The position numbers and the translations under genes are program-made. A DNA stretch of 64,000 bases from Mycobacteriaceae bacterium (lineage in GTDB: Bacteria; Actinomycetota; Actinomycetes; Mycobacteriales; Mycobacteriaceae): NCBI GenBank assembly GCA_019245755.1, contig JAFARC010000081.1, positions 27,572-91,571 on the forward strand, read 5' to 3'. The notes beneath the pieces were generated by a model that was not told the DNA's origin, did no database searches, and was given only the letters and a program-made list of their open reading frames with translations. Positions 34,260-42,447 of this stretch are shown here, piece by piece. The first letter of the stretch is position 1. Each line of letters opens with the position of its first letter.

Positions 34260-35890
34260 CGATGTCTCCGAACGAGGAACGGGCCGAGGGCGAGAACGTC
34301 GATCGGGGAGCTGCCAAAGCACTCGAGCGCGTCGCGGGGGCTGTCGACCATCGGCCGACCCGCGGTGTTGAAGCTGGTGTTGACCACCACCGGGACATCG
34401 GTGCGGGACGCGAAGTGGCTGATCATCCGGTGCAGCAACGGCTGGCCGGCGTCGACAGTCTGGATCCGGGCGGTGCCGTCGACATGGGTGACCGCGGGGA
34501 TCCGGGATCGCCAGCGGTGATCGACGTCGTGAACAAACAGCATGTAGGGGCTGGGCAACGGGCCGCCGGAGAAGATCTCGGACGCACGCTCGGCCAGCAC
34601 CATCGGCGCAACCGGCCGGAACTGTTCGCGGCCCTTCACGGCGTTCATCCGCTCCAGGTTCTTGGCATGCCTTGGGTCGGCCAGCAGCGAGCGGTTACCC
34701 AGCGCGCGGGGACCGAACTCGGCGCGGCCCTGAAACCAACCGACCAGCTTGTCGTCGGCCAGCGCGTCGCCGACCGCCACCGCGATGTCGTCGGGACGCT
34801 CGTAGGCGACGTCCGCGGCGCCGAGGATTGCTTCCACCTCGTCGTCGGCGAAGCCCCGGCCCAGCGACGCCGACGGCATCGGGCTGATCGGCTCGCCGAG
34901 GTCGGCGGCCACCGCGAGCGCCGCACCCAGCGCCGTGCCGGCGTCACCGGCCGCGGGCTGTACCCAGACGTTGCGGAACTGACCGCCGCGGTACAGCCGG
35001 GAGTTGGCCACACAGTTCAGCGCCACCCCGCCGGCCAGACACAAGGTGTCGGAGCCGCTGCGGCCGCGCAGCCACGACACCAGCTCGAGCAGCACCTCCT
35101 CGAGCACGCGCTGCACGCTGCAGGCCAGGTCGGCGTGGGCCGGGTCGAGGTCGGTCTCCCCCGGGTCGCGCGGCGCGGTGAACTCGGTCCAGTCCACCGG
35201 CTCGGTGCGGAACGTGCCGTCGGCGCCGCAGTACACCAGCTGCCGCAGCCGGTCGGCATAGGCAGGCCGCCCGTAGGAGCCCATCGCCATCACCTTGTAC
35301 TCGTCGCTGGAGCGCTGGAATCCGAGATGCTCGGTCAAACTCTCGTAGAGCAGGCCGAGAGAATGCGGCAGCCGTTGAGAGGCGAGGATGTCGAGCTTGC
35401 CGTCGCGGTAGTCGCCGGCCAGCATCGAGGTGGTCTCGCCGCGGCCGTCGACCACCAATACGGCGCTGTCGGGCTGTGGCGAGGCCAGCGACGCCGAGGC
35501 GGCGTGCGCGACGTGGTGGCGCACGTGGCGGACGATGCCGGGGTCCAAACCCGGCAACGCGCTCGCCAGGAACTGCGGAGCCCGGCGGGCGTACAAGGTA
35601 CGCAGGTATTCCCAGGCGTGATCCTGCCCGTCGATCGGCTCGGGCAGCTCCGCCAGTGCAGGGTCGTAGGAATAGCCCACGGCGTCGAGTTCCGACGCCG
35701 CGACACCACCGTGGGCAAGGCACCACCGTGCCGCCTGGGTCGGCAGTTCCCAGGTCGAGAATGCGACCGCCTGCTTGCCGTGTTTGCGGCGCGAAAACCG
35801 CTCCTCTTCGGCCGCCGCCACGATCCGCCCGTCGACGACGAGGGCGGCCGCGGGGTCGTGAAACACGGCGTTGATGCCCAAAACACGCAC
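34256..35890 (-). CDS. O-carbamoyltransferase (NodU/CmcH/TobZ family)
   Basis: A 544-residue protein of the carbamoyltransferase family. The N-terminal Kae1-like domain starts VLGINAVFHDPAAALVVDG and has the metal-binding HHVAHAASA; the C-terminal YrdC-like domain carries WFQGRAEFGPRALGNRS and VVVNTSFNTAGRPMV. These enzymes use carbamoyl phosphate and ATP to carbamoylate a sugar hydroxyl in antibiotics, Nod factors and some polysaccharides. In this operon a carbamoylated heptose or other sugar is the natural proposal, but the target is inference. The start is GTG 35888-35890, 33 bases after the decarboxylase gene. Confidence 0.9.
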   Translation of the reverse strand: MRVLGINAVFHDPAAALVVDGRIVAAAEEERFSRRKHGKQAVAFSTWELPTQAARWCLAHGGVAASELDAVGYSYDPALAELPEPIDGQDHAWEYLRTLYARRAPQFLASALPGLDPGIVRHVRHHVAHAASASLASPQPDSAVLVVDGRGETTSMLAGDYRDGKLDILASQRLPHSLGLLYESLTEHLGFQRSSDEYKVMAMGSYGRPAYADRLRQLVYCGADGTFRTEPVDWTEFTAPRDPGETDLDPAHADLACSVQRVLEEVLLELVSWLRGRSGSDTLCLAGGVALNCVANSRLYRGGQFRNVWVQPAAGDAGTALGAALAVAADLGEPISPMPSASLGRGFADDEVEAILGAADVAYERPDDIAVAVGDALADDKLVGWFQGRAEFGPRALGNRSLLADPRHAKNLERMNAVKGREQFRPVAPMVLAERASEIFSGGPLPSPYMLFVHDVDHRWRSRIPAVTHVDGTARIQTVDAGQPLLHRMISHFASRTDVPVVVNTSFNTAGRPMVDSPRDALECFGSSPIDVLALGPFLVRRHR

Positions 35891-35923
35891 GCGAAAACCC
35901 CTCTTTCGATCAGGGTTAATCCC

Positions 35924-36937
35924 CTATAGAAGATTGACCCACGGCGGTCGCGGTGAAACAGGGTCGGCTGCGGGGGGCCAAACGCCCGACTGCCGGCCCC
36001 GGAACCACGCGACCGTCTCGGCAAGACCCTCCTCAGGCGGCACCTTGGGCTCCCAGCCCAGCCGCTCGGAGGCCAGCCGGATGTCCGGGCAGCGGCGTTG
36101 CGGATCGTCCTGCGCGGCGCTCACGTAGTGGATCGGCGAGGAACTGCCCGCCAGGTCGCGGATCATCTCGGCCACCTCCAGCACGGTCAGCTCCATCGGG
36201 TTGCCGATGTTGACCGGGCCAGTGATGTCGGCGTCGGCCAGCGCGAGCAGGGCAGCCACCGTGTCGTCGACATGGCACAGCGACCGGGTTTGCTGCCCAC
36301 TGCCCGACACCGTGATCGGTTCGTCGGCCAGCGCCTGGCGGCAGAACGTCGGCACCATCCGCCCGTCGTTGGCCCGCATCCCGGGGCCGTAGGTGTTGAA
36401 GATCCGGGCCACGGCCACGTTGCCGCGGCCAGCGCGGTGGTAGGCGAGCACCAACGCCTCCGCGAACCTCTTGGCCTCGTCGTAAACGCTGCGTGGGCCG
36501 ATGGGATTGACGTTTCCCCAATAGGTCTCGCGTTGAGGGTGCTCGAGCGGATCGCCGTAAACCTCGCTGGTGGAGGCCAGCACGAGGCGAGCGCCGCTGC
36601 GCTCGGCGATGTCCAGGGCGACCGAGGTCCCATGGGCCCCAACGCGCAGCGTTTGTATCGGCAGCCGCAGGTAATCCGGTGGGGAGGCCGGCGAGGCCAG
36701 GTGGAAAACGGTGTCGAAGCGCCGGTCGAGCCGGGAATCCCCGGAGCTGGAGGTGATGTCGTGTTCGACGAACTGGAGCCCGGGGCGACGCTGGAGGTCG
36801 GCGACATTGCCCGGTGCGCTGGTGGACAGGTCGTCGACGCACACCACCTCGGCGCCGCGGTCGAGCAACCGGTGGCAGAGGTGCGTGCCGAGGAAACCCG
36901 CTCCCCCGGTGACAAGGACGCAATTGGATTCCAGCAC
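35924..36937 (-). CDS. UDP-glucuronate decarboxylase (UDP-xylose synthase-like)
   Basis: A 337-residue extended SDR. It has VLVTGGAGFLGTHLC, HLASPASPPDYLRLPIQTL, the long signature STSEVYGDPLEHPQRETYWG followed by NVNPIGPRS and Tyr-x3-Lys (YDEAK), and RIFNTYGPGM, all typical of UXS proteins. It would turn UDP-GlcA (from the UGD of the same operon) into UDP-xylose. The GTG at 36937 is chosen because a SigF-type -10 lies nine bases upstream and it begins right at the Rossmann fold; longer versions from 37009 or 37132 would read through that promoter. First gene of the nine-gene operon. Confidence 0.9.
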   Translation of the reverse strand: MLESNCVLVTGGAGFLGTHLCHRLLDRGAEVVCVDDLSTSAPGNVADLQRRPGLQFVEHDITSSSGDSRLDRRFDTVFHLASPASPPDYLRLPIQTLRVGAHGTSVALDIAERSGARLVLASTSEVYGDPLEHPQRETYWGNVNPIGPRSVYDEAKRFAEALVLAYHRAGRGNVAVARIFNTYGPGMRANDGRMVPTFCRQALADEPITVSGSGQQTRSLCHVDDTVAALLALADADITGPVNIGNPMELTVLEVAEMIRDLAGSSSPIHYVSAAQDDPQRRCPDIRLASERLGWEPKVPPEEGLAETVAWFRGRQSGVWPPAADPVSPRPPWVNLL

Positions 36938-36946
36938 GGGTCGCGG

Positions 36947-36971
36947 GTACCCATATTGGAGGCGGTGAAAC
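36947..36971 (-). promoter_or_regulatory. SigF-type promoter of the heptose/carbamoyl operon
   Basis: On the minus strand: GTTT (36971-36968), 15 bases, GGGTAC (36952-36947), then nine bases to the GTG at 36937. It has exactly the layout of the site at 25521. It is separated by only four bases from the -35 of a divergent copy serving the GT2 gene. Confidence 0.72.
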
Positions 36972-36975
36972 GACG

Positions 36976-37001
36976 GTTTGCCGGGAACCTTCCCGGGGTA
37001 G
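36976..37001 (+). promoter_or_regulatory. SigF-type promoter of the GT2 gene
   Basis: GTTT (36976-36979), 16 bases, GGGTAG (36996-37001), then nine bases to the ATG at 37011. It is back to back with the promoter of the decarboxylase operon. Confidence 0.7.
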
Positions 37002-37010
37002 ATGGCCGTC

Positions 37011-37901
37011 ATGGAGGACGCCGGGCTGCGCATGTCGTTTGTCATCGCGACCCGCGACCGTGCCGAGGGACTCCGGCAGACGCTGGCACGCCTGCTCGAC
37101 ACCACGCCGTGCCCGATCACGGTGGTGGACAATAATTCTCACGACCACACCCGCGAGGTGGTGCACTCGTTCGCGGGAGCGGATCCGCGGGGCGGCCGCG
37201 TGAAGCTGGTGGCGCTGAGCCGCAATCGCGGTGCGGTAGCGCGCAATGTCGGCGTCGCGGCCTGCGCGACCCCGTATGTGGCGTTCTGCGACGATGATTC
37301 GTGGTGGGCGGCGGATGCGCCGCGGATCGGCGCCGAACTGTTCGACCGTCACCGGTCTGTGGCGGTGCTGGCGGCGCAGACGGTGGTATGGCCGGCCGGT
37401 CGCCGCGATCCGTTCAGCGACGTGCTGGCGTCGAGCCCGCTCGGCCGCAGGCGTGGCATGCCGGGGCCCGCCGTGCTTGGCTTCCAGTCGTGTTCGGCGA
37501 TGGTGCGCGCGTCGGCGTTTTTGGCCGCGGGTGGGTTCAGCCCGGTGCTGCACTTCCGCGGCGAGGAGCAGCTGCTCGCACTGGATCTGGCAGCGGCGGG
37601 CTGGGAACTGTGCTACTGCCCGGAGCTGATCGCGTTCCATCAGCCGTCGCCGGTGCGGGCGGCCCCGGCCGCGCAGAAGGCACGGGTGCTGCGCAACGAC
37701 TTCCTCACCTGTTTGATGCGGCGGCCAGCAGACCGGTGCGTGTCCACACTGCGGCTGTTATTGCTCGCCGCGACGGGGGATTGCGCGCACGCTCGAGCGG
37801 TCGCTGAGGCGCTGGTCCGGCTGCCGGTCGCGCTGGGCCGGCGCCGCCGGCTGTCCGCGGACCTGGAGCACAAGGTACGCCAACTCGAGGCAGCGGCTTA
37901 A
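37011..37901 (+). CDS. Glycosyltransferase family 2
   Basis: A 296-residue GT-A protein. It opens SFVIATRDRAEGLRQTL, continues VVDNNSHDHTREVV and RNRGAVARNVGVAACATPY, and has the metal-binding FCDDDSWW; HFRGEEQLLALDL is the acceptor-side acidic motif. It is divergent from the heptose operon, under its own SigF-type promoter. ATG 37011 fits a leaderless transcript; the ATG at 37002 touches the -10 element and so cannot be transcribed from it. The TAA stop overlaps the TAA of the convergent GT4 gene. Probably acts on the same glycan as the operon. Confidence 0.87.
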   Translation: MEDAGLRMSFVIATRDRAEGLRQTLARLLDTTPCPITVVDNNSHDHTREVVHSFAGADPRGGRVKLVALSRNRGAVARNVGVAACATPYVAFCDDDSWWAADAPRIGAELFDRHRSVAVLAAQTVVWPAGRRDPFSDVLASSPLGRRRGMPGPAVLGFQSCSAMVRASAFLAAGGFSPVLHFRGEEQLLALDLAAAGWELCYCPELIAFHQPSPVRAAPAAQKARVLRNDFLTCLMRRPADRCVSTLRLLLLAATGDCAHARAVAEALVRLPVALGRRRRLSADLEHKVRQLEAAA

Positions 37902-39115
37902 CCCGACTGCCGAGACGCCGTCACCGGCTGCGACGCCGGCGCCATGCGCTGGTACACCTTCAAGGTGTCGGCGGCGATCCGGTCCCAGGAATAGCGCGAT
38001 TCGGCGCGGGCGCGTCCCGCCCGGCCCCATTCGGCCAACCGGGCCGGGTCGGCGAGCATCGCGTTCAACGCCTCGGCGCACGCCCCCGGGTCGCGCGGCG
38101 GCACCAGCACGCCGGTGCCGCCGTCGACAACGGTGTCGAGCATGCCGCCGACGGCCGCGGCCAGCACCGGCACCCCGCACGCCATCGCCTCGACGGGCAC
38201 GATGCCGAACGGCTCGTACCACGGGGTGCAGGCGACCACGTCGGCCGAGCGCAGCAGCGCGGGCATCTCCGGCCGGGACACCGACCCGGTCAGGCGAACC
38301 CGGTCGGCCACGCCAAGCTCGGCGGCGAGCGTCGAGAGCCGAACGGCTTCGGGGTCGAAGCCCAAACCGCCGACGTCCGGGCCGCCGACGATCAGCAGCT
38401 CGGTGCCGGGCACCGCGACAATCGCACGCACGAGAATGTCGAACCCTTTGCGGGGCACCAATCTCCCGACGGCCACCACCCTGCGCCGGGCGCTTCGCTG
38501 GGCACGCGGGCCGTCCGGGGTGAAGCGCTTGAGATCCACCCCGCATGGGATCACCGAGGTCCGGGACCGGGGCCGCCCCAGCCGGACCAGCTCAAACACC
38601 TCATCCGTGCTGGTGGCGGCGACCCAGTCGGTGTCGCGGGCCAGCACCTCCTCCAGGTGCGCCCGGGCGGCGGGACTGGTGTCCTGCACGCCCTGATGGC
38701 GTCGCTTGACCACACCCAGCGCGTGGAAGGTCTGCACCATCGGAATGTTGCGGCGCCGCGCGGCGAACCTGGTGGCCACTCCGGACATCCAGAAGTGCGC
38801 GTGCGCGATGTCGGGCCGTTCGGTGATCCACTGCTCGGCGAGAAACTCACCGAACGGGCCCATGTGCTCGAGCAGGTCGTCCTTGCCCAGGTTCGTCGCG
38901 GGCCCGGCGGGCACGTGCACCACCGTGTAGCCCGCCGCGGTACGGACGCGCTCGGGGAGACCCGCATCGTCGCGGCGGGTGTACACCAGAACCTGGTGGC
39001 CACGGCGGGCCATCGCGGCGGACAACTCGGCAACGTGCACGTTCTGGCCACCGGCGTCGACGCCGCCCAACGCCGCCAGCGGACTGGCGTGTTCGGAAAT
39101 CATTGCGATCCTCAT
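37898..39115 (-). CDS. Glycosyltransferase family 4
   Basis: A 405-residue GT-B enzyme. The N-terminus RIAMISEHASPLAALGGVDAGGQNVHVAELS is of the sucrose-phosphate-synthase/MshA-like type; the donor domain contains VVAVGRLVPRKGFDILVRA and the EX7E motif WYEPFGIVPVEAMACGVPVL. The start ATG 39113-39115 lies 17 bases after the upstream glycosyltransferase gene on the same strand, so the two form an operon under the SigF-type site at 40118-40143. The substrate is unknown. Confidence 0.87.
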   Translation of the reverse strand: MRIAMISEHASPLAALGGVDAGGQNVHVAELSAAMARRGHQVLVYTRRDDAGLPERVRTAAGYTVVHVPAGPATNLGKDDLLEHMGPFGEFLAEQWITERPDIAHAHFWMSGVATRFAARRRNIPMVQTFHALGVVKRRHQGVQDTSPAARAHLEEVLARDTDWVAATSTDEVFELVRLGRPRSRTSVIPCGVDLKRFTPDGPRAQRSARRRVVAVGRLVPRKGFDILVRAIVAVPGTELLIVGGPDVGGLGFDPEAVRLSTLAAELGVADRVRLTGSVSRPEMPALLRSADVVACTPWYEPFGIVPVEAMACGVPVLAAAVGGMLDTVVDGGTGVLVPPRDPGACAEALNAMLADPARLAEWGRAGRARAESRYSWDRIAADTLKVYQRMAPASQPVTASRQSG

Positions 39116-39132
39116 CCGGCTTCCCTCCCCAC

Positions 39133-40107
39133 TCACGCACAGATCCCAGCGATGAGCTGCTCCCAGTCCCGCAGGAACCGCTGCAGCCCGAAGTGATGCA
39201 GAGCGAACTGACGGGCCGACTTGCCCGCGGCTCGCGCCGCCTCCGGCTCCGACACAAACAACCTCAGCGCACCGGCGAGCGTCTCGACGTCCGCGCTGAG
39301 AACGCCGGCCTCGCTGGGCACCACCAGCGGCGCCATCGTCGACGCCACCGCGACGATCGGCATGGCCAAGTGCATGGCCTCGATCAGCGACAGCCCCAAC
39401 GACGTCCACCGTGCGGTGTGCAGATAGACCCGGCGGCGTGCCAGCTGGCGGTGCAGTTCGGGTGCGCGCACATCGCCGCGCCCGCGCACCTGCCCGCCGA
39501 GGCGGCTGTCGGTGAGCGCCCGCGTGCCCATGCCCCAGACGTCGAGCGGGACGTCGGCGGACAGCCGGCCGAGGAGATCGACGCCGACGACACGGTTGCG
39601 GCGCAGCGGCTCGTTGATCATCGTGGCGGCGGCCGCCAGTTCGCCGGTGTAGAGCTCTCCAGGATCGGCGATGCCGTGGGTGATGACCGTCGTCGGCGCA
39701 ATCCCGTTGTCCCACATCAGTCGATTGAAGTCGGTGACGTGCACCAGCGTGATGTCGGAGCGGTCGGCGACAGGGTGGCGGCTGTCCACCGGTGAGGGCC
39801 GCGGCGCATTGTGCTCGACGTACACCGCGGGCACGTCGACACCGGGCCGCCTGCGCAGCCCCCGGGCGATGAGCTCGAGTTCCTCGGGACGCTGCAGCAC
39901 GACCAGGTCGACGTGTTCGTCGGCCAACTTCTCGACCGCGATTTCGTCGGCGCGCGGCCATTGCCGCCCGCACAGGCCGCGCCCGTTCGCGTCGCGGGCC
40001 GCGTTGCGCGGCAGCAGGTAGCGATGCCGACCTTGCACGAATGCCTCGGTCCACGAGCCATGGACGTGCCAGAGCAACACGGTTCGCACCGATGTTGCTG
40101 TCGGCAT
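39133..40107 (-). CDS. Glycosyltransferase (GT-B, GT4-like)
   Basis: A 324-residue protein. It starts VLLWHVHGSWTEAFVQG, with LVVLQRPEELELIARGL and VYVEHNAPRP in the first half, and in the second half TARWTSLGLSLIEAMHLAMPIVAV as the EX7E-type donor motif. It is shorter than usual GT4 proteins. ATG 40105-40107 begins 10 bases after a SigF-type -10 element, giving a leaderless start. It precedes the GT4 gene at 37898 in a two-gene operon. Confidence 0.82.
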   Translation of the reverse strand: MPTATSVRTVLLWHVHGSWTEAFVQGRHRYLLPRNAARDANGRGLCGRQWPRADEIAVEKLADEHVDLVVLQRPEELELIARGLRRRPGVDVPAVYVEHNAPRPSPVDSRHPVADRSDITLVHVTDFNRLMWDNGIAPTTVITHGIADPGELYTGELAAAATMINEPLRRNRVVGVDLLGRLSADVPLDVWGMGTRALTDSRLGGQVRGRGDVRAPELHRQLARRRVYLHTARWTSLGLSLIEAMHLAMPIVAVASTMAPLVVPSEAGVLSADVETLAGALRLFVSEPEAARAAGKSARQFALHHFGLQRFLRDWEQLIAGICA

Positions 40108-40117
40108 ACGAAAAGTA

Positions 40118-40143
40118 CTTCCCCGGCCCCCGGGCCGCCAAAC
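40118..40143 (-). promoter_or_regulatory. SigF-type promoter of the two-gene GT operon
   Basis: Minus strand: GTTT (40143-40140), 16 bases, GGGAAG (40123-40118), then 10 bases to the ATG at 40107. It lies just after the stop of the FAD-Rieske gene. The -10 has A for T at its fourth base. Confidence 0.6.
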
Positions 40144-40156
40144 ATGGCGGGGCTGG

Positions 40157-41665
40157 TCAGCCCGTCGTCAGATCGCGGGTGGCCGGGCCCTCGAGCAATG
40201 TGCCGTCGGGAGCAAAACGGGAGCCGTGCAGCGGGCACTCCCAGTCCTGGTCGGCGTCGTTCCAGTTCACGATGCCGCCCAGATGCGGACACACCGGCGA
40301 AACCCGGTGCTCGGCGCCGTCGACCACGCACCGGGCCTCAAGGTGCCATGGCGGGCCGCTGACGATACCGCCCTCGTCGTTTTCCGGGCTGCGGTGAACG
40401 GACCGGACCACGGGCGTGACCCACCCCTTCGCCAGGTTGAGACCAACCTCGAGATTGGCCTGCGCGGCGGTGGCCAGCCCGCGCAACTCGTGCGGACTCC
40501 AGCTGGCGAACGCGTTGGCCCAGTCCATCCGGCCGCCAAGCAGGCGGCTGGACAGCGCCAACGCCGCGGCTGCGCCGTTCGTCATGCCCCATTTGTTGAA
40601 ACCCGTTGCGACGAAGATAGATTCATTGTTCGGCAGGATGGGGCCGACGTAGGGCAGTTCGTCGATCGGCGTGTAGTCCTGGGCGGACCAGTAATGCGTC
40701 TGGACCGCACCCGGGTAGTGCACACGCGCCCACTTCGACAGCTCGTCGAGCGCAGCGGTCGGGCTCTTGGCGCGCCCGACCGGGTGGCCGGCGCCGCCGA
40801 CGATCAGCCGCTCGCCGTCCGGGGTCGGGGCGTAGCGCACCGAGCGGGTCGGCGAGTCGGCCGAAATCATCATCGGCCTGGTGATGTTGCCGGGCACCCG
40901 GTAGGCCATGCAATAGGACCGGCTGGGCTTGAGCCGGGCGAAAAAGCCGCCGCGGTCCAGGATCGGGATGCCGGTCGCCAGCACCAGTTGCTTGGCGGCC
41001 ACCTCGGTGTCAGCGCCGCGGCCGTCGTTCACCTGCACGGCGAGCCCGTCGCCGTGGCCGCCGACCCGGCGCACCCGGGTGTGCTGGACAAGCCGCCCGC
41101 CGCGCGCGAGGAGCTCGGTGACCAGGGTGTCCAGGAACGGCATGGGGTCGAACTGCGCCTGATCGGGCAGCCGCACGCCGCCGTGATACGGGAACGGCAC
41201 ATCGGCGTCGTCGTCCCAGTCCGCGGGCAGCCCCACGGCGCGGCACGCTTGAAGTTCGGCGCGGGCCGCGGCGACACCCTTGCCGGATTGGGCGTAGGTG
41301 TAGGCGTCTTCGCGCTGGACCGCCACACCGTGGGCCGCGCAGTGGTGCAGCACCCACTCCTGTCCCTCCCGGTTCCCGGTCACGTAGTCACGGGCGGTGT
41401 TGGGCCCGTGCCTGGCGATGATCTTGGACAGATGGGTGCCCTGCAGCAGGCTGATCTTGGCGGTGGTGTTGCCGGTGGCGCCCGCGCCAACGGTGCGGGC
41501 CTCCACGACCAGGACGTCCTTACCGGCCCGCGCCAGCAACACCGCCGTTATCAGACCGGTGATGCCCGCGCCGACGACCACCACGTCGACTGCCCGGTCA
41601 AGGTCGTCCACGGTGCTTGCCGCCCAAGCTGGTTCGGCGCGGTCAGCTAACCACAGAGAAGTCAT
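40157..41665 (-). CDS. FAD-dependent oxidoreductase with C-terminal Rieske domain (YhfW-like)
   Basis: A 502-residue protein. A DAO-type FAD domain (about 1-370) begins VDVVVVGAGITGLITAVLLARAG; VFVATGFNKWGMTNG-like sequence closes the FAD site. The C-terminal part (about 425-502) is a Rieske [2Fe-2S] domain with CPHLGG and CPLHGS ligands. Such fusions resemble Bacillus YhfW; the substrate is not established, amino acids or amines being typical for DAO enzymes. ATG 41665 is chosen because a SigF-type promoter with GGGTAA lies 11 bases upstream; a longer ORF to 41833 would include the divergent gene's promoter. Confidence 0.88.
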   Translation of the reverse strand: MTSLWLADRAEPAWAASTVDDLDRAVDVVVVGAGITGLITAVLLARAGKDVLVVEARTVGAGATGNTTAKISLLQGTHLSKIIARHGPNTARDYVTGNREGQEWVLHHCAAHGVAVQREDAYTYAQSGKGVAAARAELQACRAVGLPADWDDDADVPFPYHGGVRLPDQAQFDPMPFLDTLVTELLARGGRLVQHTRVRRVGGHGDGLAVQVNDGRGADTEVAAKQLVLATGIPILDRGGFFARLKPSRSYCMAYRVPGNITRPMMISADSPTRSVRYAPTPDGERLIVGGAGHPVGRAKSPTAALDELSKWARVHYPGAVQTHYWSAQDYTPIDELPYVGPILPNNESIFVATGFNKWGMTNGAAAALALSSRLLGGRMDWANAFASWSPHELRGLATAAQANLEVGLNLAKGWVTPVVRSVHRSPENDEGGIVSGPPWHLEARCVVDGAEHRVSPVCPHLGGIVNWNDADQDWECPLHGSRFAPDGTLLEGPATRDLTTG

Positions 41666-41676
41666 GGGTTGCGTTA

Positions 41677-41701
41677 TTACCCGGTGAACCGGAGACGAAA
41701 C
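41677..41701 (-). promoter_or_regulatory. SigF-type promoter of the FAD-Rieske gene
   Basis: Minus strand: GTTT (41701-41698), 15 bases, GGGTAA (41682-41677), then 11 bases to the ATG at 41665. It is back to back with a plus-strand site three bases away. Confidence 0.7.
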
Positions 41702-41704
41702 GCT

Positions 41705-41730
41705 GTTTTGCGGGTCGGGCCCCCGGGTAG
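41705..41730 (+). promoter_or_regulatory. SigF-type promoter of the small acidic protein gene
   Basis: GTTT (41705-41708), 16 bases, GGGTAG (41725-41730), then 10 bases to the GTG at 41741. Confidence 0.7.
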
Positions 41731-41740
41731 CTTTCGCAGT

Positions 41741-41980
41741 GTGACAGGTGGCCCTGATTCCGACGAACCCATCGGTGCAGAGGTGCCCATCGCCGATGCG
41801 GTCGAGCAGCGACTCCCGGTCGGTGAGCCCCATGTGCTGTCCGAGGACTTCCAGCCCACCGAGGCCAGCGCAATAGCGGCCGACACGCCCGCGCCGACCG
41901 ACGTCGATCCGGCCGACTGGCAGGAGCAGCTGACAAGCGCCGACTACGGTGACGAGGACTGGGACGACGACATCAGCTAA
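41741..41980 (+). CDS. Small acidic protein, function unknown
   Basis: A 79-residue, very acidic protein rich in Asp, Glu, Pro and Ala, ending DYGDEDWDDDIS. It has no signal peptide, membrane helix or Cys and is probably disordered. Similar short acidic proteins are annotated as hypothetical in mycobacteria. The GTG start is fixed by the SigF-type promoter 10 bases upstream, divergent from the FAD-Rieske gene. The csbD gene follows after 158 bases on the same strand. Confidence 0.72.
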   Translation: MTGGPDSDEPIGAEVPIADAVEQRLPVGEPHVLSEDFQPTEASAIAADTPAPTDVDPADWQEQLTSADYGDEDWDDDIS

Positions 41981-42025
41981 CGGACGTGATATCGGTCACG
42001 CCGCTGGAGCGCGGCCAGGACGCGG

Positions 42026-42051
42026 GTTTAACCGGTTGGCCCACCGGGAAC
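42026..42051 (+). promoter_or_regulatory. SigF-type promoter candidate for csbD
   Basis: GTTT (42026-42029), 16 bases, GGGAAC (42046-42051). It is 87 bases before the CsbD start, so unlike its neighbours this transcript would have a leader, and the gene does have a good ribosome site. Confidence 0.5.
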
Positions 42052-42138
42052 ACGGTGCCGGCGGCGGCAAGCAACGGCGCTCGTCGCCGCACGGAGCGAC
42101 CGCGCTCAAGCAGAAAGCAGCCAACAAGGGAGGACTCC

Positions 42139-42372
42139 ATGGCGGAAAACAGCGGACCCGAGGAAGCCATCAGGGGCGTCGTCGAGGACGCGAAGGGCAA
42201 GGCCAAGGAAGCCGTCGGCACCGTGACCGGGCGCGACGACCTGGTCCGCGAGGGCAAGGCGCAGCAAGACAAGGCCGAGGCACAGCGTGACGCCGCCAAG
42301 AAGGAAGCCCAGGCCGAGTCGGCCCGTGCGGGTGCCAAAGCAGCAGAGGAACGTCAGAAGTCCAATCAGTAA
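42139..42372 (+). CDS. CsbD-family general stress protein
   Basis: A 77-residue, highly charged helical protein. The core EEAIRGVVEDAKGKAKEAVGTVTGRDDLVREGKAQQDKAEAQ is the CsbD signature; the C-terminal half is a Lys/Ala/Glu-rich helix. CsbD proteins are induced by sigma-B-type factors in many bacteria, in line with the SigF-type site upstream, though their function is unclear. ATG 42139 follows GGGAGG with proper spacing. A strong hairpin follows the gene. Confidence 0.9.
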   Translation: MAENSGPEEAIRGVVEDAKGKAKEAVGTVTGRDDLVREGKAQQDKAEAQRDAAKKEAQAESARAGAKAAEERQKSNQ

Positions 42373-42387
42373 AGCGACGCCGACGCC

Positions 42388-42420
42388 GGTGGGCCCAGTC
42401 CGGATCGGACTGGGCCCACC
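42388..42420 (+). terminator. Strong hairpin after csbD
   Basis: A perfect 15-base stem (GGTGGGCCCAGTCCG and its complement) with a GAT loop starts 16 bases after the csbD stop. There is no long U-tract next to it, though an A/T-rich stretch lies 25 bases on. It may serve both csbD and the convergent membrane protein gene. Confidence 0.75.
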
Positions 42421-42447
42421 GCCTTCTGGAAGTTAATTTCAAAAAAA

